This document shows, piece by piece, positions 6,868 through 12,616 of a stretch of DNA of 15,159 nucleotides (position 1 is its first letter; the number at the start of each line of letters is the position of its first letter). A model generated the notes under the pieces. The model worked only from the letters and a program-made list of their open reading frames with translations. It did not search any database and was not told where the DNA came from. A program made the position numbers and the translations under genes. This stretch comes from JAWOLE01 sp035263845 (GTDB lineage: Bacteria > Acidobacteriota > Thermoanaerobaculia > UBA5066 > Gp7-AA6): NCBI GenBank assembly GCA_035263845.1, contig DATFQY010000038.1, forward strand, positions 1-15,159, in the 5' to 3' direction.

Positions 6868-8883
6868 TCAGGCGGCCGAGCCGGACGCCGGCGCCGCGGT
6901 AGCGGCGAAGCGCTCGGTGATCGAGAACCGCTCCATGGTCATCGCGTCGGTGGGGCAGCGGACGGCGCAGAGCCCGCAGCGGATGCAGCGGTCGTCGTCC
7001 TTGATCATCGCGGAGAGCGGCAGGCCGTTGCCTTCGGCTCGCCGCGAGAGCTGCGCCCTTTCGTTCTCGGAAAGTTCGAGCTCCTCCAGCGGCACGATCG
7101 CCAGGCAGTACTCCGGGCAGACGTCCACGCAGCGGCTGCACAGGACGCACTTCTCCGGGTCGTAGATCGTCTGGACGTGGCAGACGAGGCAGCGCGCGGC
7201 CTGTCGCCTGGCCTCCTCCTCCCCGTAGCCGGTCTCGACTTCGGCGATTCCCGTCCGGCGCCCGACCTCCAGCGTCGGCGGCGCCTGCCGGTCGTGGACC
7301 TCGAAGCCGGCGATCATCCGATAGATCGCGGTCGGGATTTTCTCGATCGAGAGCTCCGAGGAGAGCTCGGCGGCCTCGCGCGAGAGATACCGGTGGATCG
7401 AGCGCGCGGCCCGTTTCCCGTTGGCGACGGCCTCGATCAAGTTGCGAGGGCCGAACGCCGCGTCGCCACCCGCGAAGATTCCGGGGGCCGACGTCGCCAG
7501 GGTCTCGGGATCCACGGCGATCGTGCCGCCGGGCGTCAACGTGACACCGTCCTCCGGACGGAGGAAGTCCAGGTCCGCCCGCTGGCCGATCGCGAGCACG
7601 CAGCCGTCGGCCTCCACCACCGTGACGTCGTCCTCGGCGTACGTGGGAGAGAACCTCCCGCTCGCATCGAAGACCGAGCGGACGCGCTGGAACTCGATCG
7701 AGGAGAGCCGGCCATTGCCGTGAAATGCCTTCGGGCCGAGGCGCGTGAGGAACCGGATTCCTTCCCTGCCGGCCTCCTCGAACTCCTCGTGTCCCTGAGT
7801 CGTCTTGAGGACCGGCATCTCTTCGAAGGTCTCGAGGGAGACGATCGTGACTTCCGCGGCCCCTCCCCGCAGGGCGGCGCGCGCGGCGTCCAGCGCCTCG
7901 TTCAGGCGCGCGTCGCCTTCCGCCTGGAGGGGCGCCGCGTCGTCTTCGCGCGTCAGGCGCAGGGCGGTGCGCGCGGCGTCGAAGGCCACGAAGCCGCCGC
8001 CGATGACGACGACCTTCCGGCCGAGGTTCATCCGGTAGCCGCGGTTGACGTTGAGCAGGAAGTCCACGGCCTTGACCACGCCGTCCAGCTCCACGCCGGG
8101 AATCCGCAGGTCGCGCCCGCGCGAGACGCCGACGGAGAGGAAGACGGACTCGAACCCCTGGCGGCGAAGCGCGTCGAGACCTGAGCCGGAAGCCAGAGGA
8201 GCGCCCAGGCGCAGGTCCACGCCGAGGCCGGCGATCCGATCGATCTCGGCGCGGATGACCGTTCGCGGGAGGCGGTATTCCGGGATGCCGAAGCGCATCA
8301 TGCCGCCCGGCTCTTCCGCCGCCTCGAAGACCGTGACCGAGTAGCCGAGCAGCGCGAGGTCGTGGGCCGCCGACAGTCCCGCCGGGCCGGCGCCGACGAT
8401 AGCGACTCTCTTCTTCGAGCCGTCCGCTGCGCTGCCCGTCGCCAGCGGGTAGACGGGCAGATGGCCGGCATAGCGGTTTCCTTCCGAGACGAGCTCGCGG
8501 CGGAGCCGATCCTGCGTGTCCGGATGGATCGATTCGACTCCGTACCGCTCGGTGACGAAGCGCTTCAGCGCACGGATGGAGATCGGCGCGTCGATGGAGC
8601 CGCGGCGGCAGGCGTCTTCGCATGGCGCCGCGCAGACGCGGCCGCAGACCGACGCGAACGGATTGGGCGCGCGCGCGACGAGGTACGCCTCTTCGTCCCG
8701 TCTCTCGGCGATCAGCTGGACGTAGCGCCCCGCGTCGGTCGCGACCGGGCATCCCACCTGGCACTTGACCTGCGCCTTCCAGTGGGCCAGATCCGGAAAT
8801 CGAACGGAGATTCCCATTGGCTCGATGCGAGCATCCCGCTCGTGCGGGGCAAGCGGTATGACCGGGATCACATCAGGCTTCAT
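6868..8883 (-). CDS. GltD-like FAD/NAD(P) Fe-S oxidoreductase linked to the bc complex
   Basis: This protein of 671 residues is built like the small subunit of glutamate synthase with extra ferredoxin domains. An N-terminal cysteine-rich Fe-S domain has C41, C45, C80, C84, C88 and C92. The FAD-binding Rossmann motif GAGPAG is at 164-169. The second nucleotide-binding motif (IGGGFVAFD, about 294-302) and the AGGDA FAD motif (471-475) follow. The C-terminus has a CLVC pair (565-568) and two ferredoxin-type [4Fe-4S] sites: C579, C582, C585, C589 and C633, C636, C639, C643. No signal peptide is seen, so it is cytoplasmic or on the inner membrane face. No glutamate synthase large subunit is nearby. 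The placement 10 nt before the Rieske gene suggests it moves electrons between NAD(P)H or ferredoxin and the quinone/bc system; this is inference. Met23 (8817) is an alternative start, as neither start has a strong ribosome-binding site. Confidence 0.85.
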   Translation of the reverse strand: MKPDVIPVIPLAPHERDARIEPMGISVRFPDLAHWKAQVKCQVGCPVATDAGRYVQLIAERRDEEAYLVARAPNPFASVCGRVCAAPCEDACRRGSIDAPISIRALKRFVTERYGVESIHPDTQDRLRRELVSEGNRYAGHLPVYPLATGSAADGSKKRVAIVGAGPAGLSAAHDLALLGYSVTVFEAAEEPGGMMRFGIPEYRLPRTVIRAEIDRIAGLGVDLRLGAPLASGSGLDALRRQGFESVFLSVGVSRGRDLRIPGVELDGVVKAVDFLLNVNRGYRMNLGRKVVVIGGGFVAFDAARTALRLTREDDAAPLQAEGDARLNEALDAARAALRGGAAEVTIVSLETFEEMPVLKTTQGHEEFEEAGREGIRFLTRLGPKAFHGNGRLSSIEFQRVRSVFDASGRFSPTYAEDDVTVVEADGCVLAIGQRADLDFLRPEDGVTLTPGGTIAVDPETLATSAPGIFAGGDAAFGPRNLIEAVANGKRAARSIHRYLSREAAELSSELSIEKIPTAIYRMIAGFEVHDRQAPPTLEVGRRTGIAEVETGYGEEEARRQAARCLVCHVQTIYDPEKCVLCSRCVDVCPEYCLAIVPLEELELSENERAQLSRRAEGNGLPLSAMIKDDDRCIRCGLCAVRCPTDAMTMERFSITERFAATAAPASGSAA

Positions 8884-8906
8884 AAGCCCGCGAATCCCAA
8901 TCGCCC

Positions 8907-8922
8907 TGATGAAGATGGATCA
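8907..8922. promoter_or_regulatory. Dyad copy 4 (two mismatches), upstream of the oxidoreductase gene
   Basis: TGATGAAGATGGATCA matches the pattern TGATGCA-NN-TGCATCA at 12 of 14 fixed positions, one mismatch in each half. It lies in the 77-bp gap between the NnrS-like stop and the oxidoreductase start, 23 nt before the start at 8883. It is the weakest of the four copies and could be chance, but it sits in one of the few intergenic gaps. Confidence 0.4.
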
Positions 8923-8960
8923 TGGGCAAGCAGCGTCCTCCGCTGGAGTGAGACACCGCC

Positions 8961-10730
8961 CTATCGAACGGGGAGAGACGAGACGAAGGCTGGCCGTGAA
9001 GAGGTGGCGGATGGGATTGCCGTCGGCCGGGGCGCCTTCATCGTGCGGACCAGGTTGAAGGCGAAGAGGATGATCGCGAGGACGACCGGGACTCCCATGA
9101 AGGAGCCGATCCGGTAGAAGAGCGGGTTCCACGCCGCCGGGTACTGGAGCAGGCGCATCGCGGCGCCGCCGAGCAGCAGCGCGTAAGTCACGTAGGCCAG
9201 CCGCGTCGACCAGAGCGGCTTGCCGGAGAAGACCGGGAGGATCCGCAGGCTCATCCCGACGATCAAGAGCGTCAGGAACCCCACGGTGAACAGGTGGCGG
9301 GCGGCGTCGGACCACCACAGGTTCATCGCGGGGATCGAGGTCGCCCGCGAGGCGATCACCGCGGCCAGCTCGAGGAGCGCCCAGAGGCCGAGGCTTCCGA
9401 ACGCAAACCGGATCGCGGCGGTCGGCGCGCCCGGGGCCTTCATCACCGGCAGCGTGACGCGGCGCCACAGAAAGCCGTTCCCGGCGAGGTACACGATTGC
9501 GGAGAGCGCCGAGAGCGCCAGCCCCGCATCTCGCAGCGCAACCGAGGCGGACAGCGGCAGACCCGGCAGCGACGACGCGAGGAAGACCGGCACCGAGGCG
9601 GCCAGAAGCCACAGGGTGATCTCCGGCGTGCGCCTGGCGGCCGGACCGAGCCCGAGGAAGAGCGAGACGACGCGATTTCCGAACCCGTAGATCCACGCCA
9701 GCAGGAAGCCGTAGAGCGACGCGAAGTAGAAAGGCTCGGTCAGCGAAACGGGAAGCGCCGTCTCGGCGTGGCCCGCGAGCCAGATCCCCTGCGCGGCGTT
9801 GAAGAGCATCGCGACGCCGAAGAAGACCGTCCCGACCCGCACGAACCGCAGGATCGGATCGGACGGATCGTACTTGCCCGCCCGCACCCGGGCGAGAAGA
9901 TCGAAAACGAACTGCGCGAAGAGAAAAACCGATGCGGCCTCGAGGAGCGACGAGAGAAGCGACATCAACCGGCCGGCCGGGTACAAGCCCAGCGGCTGCC
10001 CGGCGTTTCTCAGGATCACGCCCGAGAACATCAGCCAAAAGGCGGGCCGCGCGGAGGCGGGGCGCAACCCCCCGATCCCCAGGATACGCGGGAGGGCGTG
10101 GTAGGCGATTCCCATCAGGAAGAGAGCGGCGAACCCGAGGATCTGCGCGTGGCCGTGGATCTGCCGGTGGGAGATCGGCACCTCCGCGCCGGCGGCGATA
10201 CGAAGCAGGTTGACCATCCCGGTCGTCGCGCCGAGCGTCAGGGTCAGGGCGAGAGAGCCGAGGATGAAGTGTGGCGAAAAGGGCGCGGCCGCCGAGGGTG
10301 CGGTCGCGGCCCGCGGAACGCTCGCCGCGTCGCGGACGGCCGCCTCGCGGACATCCCGGAGGAACTCTTCGAGGGGAAGCCGGTGGACCGTCGCGAACCA
10401 CGCGAGCGGCTCCTCGGGCCCCTCCCCTCCCCCGCAGTCCCCCAGGCCGTACCGCTCGAGGACCGGGGCGGTCGAGGGGAACCGCCGGCGCACTTCGCGG
10501 ACGGTCATTGTCGGTGGAACGAGGCTGTAGCTTTCGGCCACGGCGTGCGCCGACTCGAGGTCCTCGAGCACTTTCGCGAGTGGAGCTTTTTTCGCGGCGC
10601 AGGCTTGCTCGAGGGGGTGCTCGCCTCCGCAGCAGGTGTCGAGGCCATAAGCGGCCAGCACGGCACGGGCCGGCGCGGACCGTTCGAGAAGAACCTTGAC
10701 CGGGAGCCTGGGATCGAAGAGAGAGCTCAT
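8961..10730 (-). CDS. NnrS-like heme-copper membrane protein with ScdA/RIC-type N-terminal domains
   Basis: From Met at 10730 the protein is 589 residues. Residues about 4-48 form a DUF542/ScdA_N-like domain with the diagnostic YGLDTCCGG (28-36) and a further Cys at 44. Residues about 74-130 look like a second, degenerate copy or DUF1858-like domain (YGLGDCGGG, 94-102). From about 152 the protein is a polytopic membrane domain of roughly 12 helices with NnrS features: H188, H192 and H194 (SHRQIHGHAQ), H211 (AYHALPRI), and a late GMSLRILPVFSGK segment. NnrS proteins are linked to resistance to nitric oxide and nitrosative stress. ScdA/RIC proteins repair NO-damaged iron centres. The combination suggests NO protection for the Fe-S-rich respiratory chain encoded next. 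The frame also opens 12 codons upstream (10766), but that start lies inside a dyad and adds no domain, so 10730 is preferred. Neither start has a clear ribosome-binding site. Confidence 0.85.
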   Translation of the reverse strand: MSSLFDPRLPVKVLLERSAPARAVLAAYGLDTCCGGEHPLEQACAAKKAPLAKVLEDLESAHAVAESYSLVPPTMTVREVRRRFPSTAPVLERYGLGDCGGGEGPEEPLAWFATVHRLPLEEFLRDVREAAVRDAASVPRAATAPSAAAPFSPHFILGSLALTLTLGATTGMVNLLRIAAGAEVPISHRQIHGHAQILGFAALFLMGIAYHALPRILGIGGLRPASARPAFWLMFSGVILRNAGQPLGLYPAGRLMSLLSSLLEAASVFLFAQFVFDLLARVRAGKYDPSDPILRFVRVGTVFFGVAMLFNAAQGIWLAGHAETALPVSLTEPFYFASLYGFLLAWIYGFGNRVVSLFLGLGPAARRTPEITLWLLAASVPVFLASSLPGLPLSASVALRDAGLALSALSAIVYLAGNGFLWRRVTLPVMKAPGAPTAAIRFAFGSLGLWALLELAAVIASRATSIPAMNLWWSDAARHLFTVGFLTLLIVGMSLRILPVFSGKPLWSTRLAYVTYALLLGGAAMRLLQYPAAWNPLFYRIGSFMGVPVVLAIILFAFNLVRTMKAPRPTAIPSATSSRPAFVSSLPVR

Positions 10731-10763
10731 GGCGGAAGCTTTGCCGCGCGGAGGCGGCGCCGC

Positions 10764-10779
10764 CATGATTCAGATCATG
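10764..10779. promoter_or_regulatory. FNR/DNR-spaced dyad CATGAT-TCAG-ATCATG upstream of the NnrS-like gene
   Basis: This is a perfect 6-bp inverted repeat around a 4-bp spacer. Its TGAT-N4-ATCA core has the spacing of FNR/DNR/NnrR-family sites (TTGAT-N4-ATCAA), differing only at the outermost T/A. It lies 33 nt before the preferred NnrS-like start at 10730 and overlaps the stop codon of the small upstream ORF. Such regulators commonly control nnrS genes in denitrifiers, which supports the reading, but the dyad could in part be a by-product of the overlapping ATG and TGA codons. Confidence 0.4.
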
Positions 10780-10991
10780 CGGCCGGAGCGTTCGACTTGC
10801 AGGCGGTGGTATTCGGAGAGGGCCCTCCGCACGATCCTCTGGAGGTTTCGGATTCGCCGGGCAGCGAGGACGCGCTCGCGCTCGGTCAACTGGCGCTGCC
10901 GCCGGTAGCGGACCTCGCGCCAGAGCAGGTCCACGGCACGCCTCCAGCGTGCGTAGAGCAGGTCGGCAGCCGGGTCGAGGACTTCCGCCAT
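10770..10991 (-). CDS. Small Arg-rich helical protein, function unknown
   Basis: Taking the Met codon at 10991, this is a 73-residue, strongly basic protein. It is predicted to be almost entirely helical, with a coiled-coil-like Arg/Leu pattern (LYARWRRAVDLL near residue 12, LAARRIRNLQRIV near 42). No signal peptide, membrane segment or cysteines are seen. It would be the first gene of the minus-strand arm, 39 nt before the NnrS-like start. The frame stays open upstream to 11087, but that longer version would cover the divergent promoter region and dyad, so the shorter start is preferred. The upstream region has no good ribosome-binding site and Arg-rich frames are common in G+C-rich DNA, so the gene could be spurious. 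Confidence 0.42.
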   Translation of the reverse strand: MAEVLDPAADLLYARWRRAVDLLWREVRYRRQRQLTERERVLAARRIRNLQRIVRRALSEYHRLQVERSGRMI

Positions 10992-11030
10992 GCCGTCGCA
11001 ATTTTCGCGCAAAACCGGCGTCCCGGGATC

Positions 11031-11046
11031 TGATTCAACTGCATCA
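11031..11046. promoter_or_regulatory. Dyad copy 1 in the divergent promoter region
   Basis: TGATTCA-AC-TGCATCA is an inverted repeat with one mismatch between arms. It lies in the 106-bp region between the divergent minus-strand start (10991) and plus-strand start (11098), so it could act on both arms. A TAAGCT hexamer at 11070-11075, 34 bp from the dyad centre, is a possible plus-strand -10 element. That would put the dyad near -41 to -45, an activator position. An imperfect TTTT-CGCGC-AAAA dyad at 11002-11014 lies on the minus-strand side. Confidence 0.6.
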
Positions 11047-11097
11047 GTTCCCGTTTTCCGGACCCGGCCTAAGCTTGCGCCGGACAACGAGACTTCG

Positions 11098-11583
11098 ATG
11101 ACCTCTCGATCCCGTCAATTCGCCGTCGCCGCGTGGATTCTTGCGGTCCCGCTGTGCGCCGCCCTGGCCCTCGATCGCGCCGCCTCGAAGTCCCCCGCGC
11201 CGATCCGCTTCTTCGACGCCGCGTCGCAGTCGGCCGAATTCATCGGCTACAGCCGCTCGATCACGCTGACCCCGGAGCAGAAACAGGTCCGCGACAAGGC
11301 CCTTTCCGCGATGCCTGCCGCCTGCTGCGACAAGTTCTCCCAGGCAACTTGTTGCTGCCCCTGCAATCTCGCCAAGACCGTGTGGGGGCTCTCCAACTAC
11401 CTGGTCGCCCGGCATAACGCCAGCGCCGCCCAGGTCGAGACCGCTGTCAAGGGGTGGTTGAAGTTCGTCAACCCGAGGGGATTCACCGGGAACATCTGCG
11501 ATTCCCCCGGCGGCTGCGGCAATAGCTTCTCCAGCGACGGCTGCGGCGGGATGGACGAGAGGAACCTGCTCAACGCCCGGTAA
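11098..11583 (+). CDS. Exported cysteine-rich protein, probably metal-binding, function unknown
   Basis: From the ATG at 11098 the protein is 161 residues. An N-terminal signal peptide (hydrophobic residues about 8-25, ending ALALD) has no lipobox. The mature part holds a striking cysteine cluster, C76, C77, C85, C86, C87 and C89, within ACCDKFSQATCCCPCN. A helix-rich stretch (WGLSNYLVARHN) follows, then C134, C140 and C149 in a Gly-rich tail ending GCGGM. No CxxCH heme motif is present. The spacing suggests thiolate binding of copper or another soft metal, or structural disulfides in the periplasm. The frame is open back to 10990, but that start would span the divergent regulatory region. 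It is the first of three small genes before the decaheme cytochrome. I do not recognise a named family. Confidence 0.75.
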   Translation: MTSRSRQFAVAAWILAVPLCAALALDRAASKSPAPIRFFDAASQSAEFIGYSRSITLTPEQKQVRDKALSAMPAACCDKFSQATCCCPCNLAKTVWGLSNYLVARHNASAAQVETAVKGWLKFVNPRGFTGNICDSPGGCGNSFSSDGCGGMDERNLLNAR

Positions 11584-11593
11584 GCCGAAAAAC

Positions 11594-11609
11594 TGATTCA
11601 GCTGCATCA
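11594..11609. promoter_or_regulatory. Dyad copy 2, before the membrane-anchored small Cys protein gene
   Basis: TGATTCA-GC-TGCATCA has arms identical to the copy at 11031. It lies 10 nt after the stop of the exported Cys-rich protein gene and 51 nt before the next start. A possible -10, TACAGT (11634-11639), is 35 bp from the dyad centre, nearly the same offset as for copy 1. The start at 11661 has a clear TAGGAGG ribosome-binding site. Confidence 0.6.
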
Positions 11610-11660
11610 TGGCGGAGCCTCCTCCGCGGCCGGTACAGTCGCATCAACTAGGAGGCTCCC

Positions 11661-11966
11661 ATGAGCAACCTGTTCGTCGCTCTCGGCGTGCTGTTCGTCC
11701 TTTCCTTCGTCCCTCTCGGCTTTCTCTTCGTGCGCGGGTATTTGCGCTACCGGGGGGAGCGCCTGGTGACCTGTCCCCAGGACGGCCACCTCGCCAGGGT
11801 GAGGCTCGACGCGGCAAGGTCGGCTCTCAGCTCGCTGACCGACGCCGGCGAGTTTCCCGTGACCACCTGCGACCGTTGGCCGGAGAAGAAGGGCTGCACG
11901 CAGGGATGCGTGGAAGAGGGCGCTCCTCTTTCCCGGATCGTTCCGCAGACCTCCGCGGGACGCTAG
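11661..11966 (+). CDS. Small membrane-anchored cysteine protein, function unknown
   Basis: The protein is 101 residues. An N-terminal transmembrane segment (about 4-25) is followed by a basic RGYLRYRGE stretch (25-33), which favours a cytoplasmic C-terminal domain. That domain has four cysteines: C38 (VTCPQDGH), C70 and C79/C83 (TTCDRWPEKKGCTQGC). The pattern, an early Cys-Pro, an Asp-Arg-Trp-Pro motif and a late CxxxC, could form a metal or thiol centre. No heme motif is present. I recall similar short proteins of unknown function in other bacteria but cannot name the family. The ATG follows TAGGAGG at 6-nt spacing. The stop codon overlaps the ribosome-binding site of the next gene, so the two are likely co-translated. 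Confidence 0.75.
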   Translation: MSNLFVALGVLFVLSFVPLGFLFVRGYLRYRGERLVTCPQDGHLARVRLDAARSALSSLTDAGEFPVTTCDRWPEKKGCTQGCVEEGAPLSRIVPQTSAGR

Positions 11967-11976
11967 GAAGCTCGCC

Positions 11977-12369
11977 ATGAACGCCCCCGCGACGGTCTGG
12001 TCGCGGCTCGAAGCCATCGCCCGGCTTCGCGAAACGCTGCTTCGCTTCGCCGACGACGAACACTCGATGTGCCAGGTGGCGGCGGACCGCGGGATTTTCT
12101 GCCACGGGTTCCGCCGCTGGGATGCCCGCGAGTTCGACCGCCGGTGGAAGAACGCGATTGGACGGAGCACTCACCTGACTCGTCCCCAGATGGAGGAGTA
12201 CGCCAACCTCTGGCAGCTGGCCGAGCAGCTGCGCCGTGGCGTGTCACTCGCGTGCGACACCCGGACCCGCGGCCCGGGGCCCTGTCGCGGCTGGGACGAG
12301 TTCTCCAACGCCGACCTCTCGCGGTTCTGCGCCGACCTCCTCGGGCGCAACGTCGTGGTAACCGAATAA
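11977..12369 (+). CDS. Small cytoplasmic five-cysteine protein, function unknown
   Basis: The protein is 130 residues, soluble, with no signal or membrane segment. It is mostly helical by composition. Cysteines are C32 (MCQVAADRGIFCHG, with C42), C93 (LACD), C103 (GPCRGWDEFS) and C118 (RFCADL). The GIFCHGFRRW and CRGWDEFS segments look like conserved cores. The cysteines may bind a metal or Fe-S centre, but there is no standard motif. It starts 10 nt after the stop of the membrane-anchored Cys protein gene, with AGGAAG upstream, and so belongs to the same transcript. The three small Cys proteins (exported, anchored, cytoplasmic) just before a decaheme cytochrome may form one functional set. 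I do not recognise a named function. Confidence 0.75.
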   Translation: MNAPATVWSRLEAIARLRETLLRFADDEHSMCQVAADRGIFCHGFRRWDAREFDRRWKNAIGRSTHLTRPQMEEYANLWQLAEQLRRGVSLACDTRTRGPGPCRGWDEFSNADLSRFCADLLGRNVVVTE

Positions 12370-12412
12370 GCCATGCGCCTCGACGAGTCAGCCGCGTCAA
12401 GATCCGAAAACT

Positions 12413-12450
12413 CCGCTTAAAGCGGCCTTAAGCCGGGCTCTTTGCCCTTT
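12413..12450 (+). terminator. Possible weak terminator after the small Cys protein genes
   Basis: CCGCTTAAAGCGG (12413-12425) can form a short hairpin. It is followed by GGGC-TCTTT-GCCC and TTT (12435-12450). Stems are only 4-6 bp and the T run is short, so termination is doubtful. It lies just before dyad copy 3, where a new transcript would begin. The 12370-12616 gap (247 bp) otherwise holds only the dyad and the leader of the cytochrome gene. Confidence 0.25.
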
Positions 12451-12465
12451 GATGCAAGTGCATCG
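12450..12465. promoter_or_regulatory. Dyad copy 3, upstream of the decaheme cytochrome gene
   Basis: TGATGCA-AG-TGCATCG is the most symmetric copy: the inner GATGCA/TGCATC arms are perfect over 6 bp. Flanking TT and AA bases extend the symmetry further. It lies 151 nt before the cytochrome start at 12617, implying a fairly long untranslated leader. No clear -10 box is seen at the offset found for copies 1 and 2. Confidence 0.6.
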
Positions 12466-12616
12466 AACGGCGCATCAGGGGTACCGTCACAGCGCGGAAC
12501 TCGGTCCACTCAATAGGGCTCGAATTGAAAAGGAACCCGACCAAAGGTTTCGGCCCGGTTCTCCAACCAGCGTCGGCCGCTGATCGCAACCTGCGCGCTC
12601 GCGCGAAGGAGGCTCC

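Noticed and set aside
8931..8945. CAGCG-TCCTC-CGCTG hairpin between the NnrS-like and oxidoreductase genes as a terminator
   Set aside because: The stem is only 5 bp and no T run follows in either direction. It does not support a transcription stop.
9294..11033. Plus-strand ORF of 579 codons opposite the NnrS-like gene
   Set aside because: The translation is almost wholly Arg/Glu/Gly/Asp-rich, and the opposite strand encodes a coherent membrane protein.
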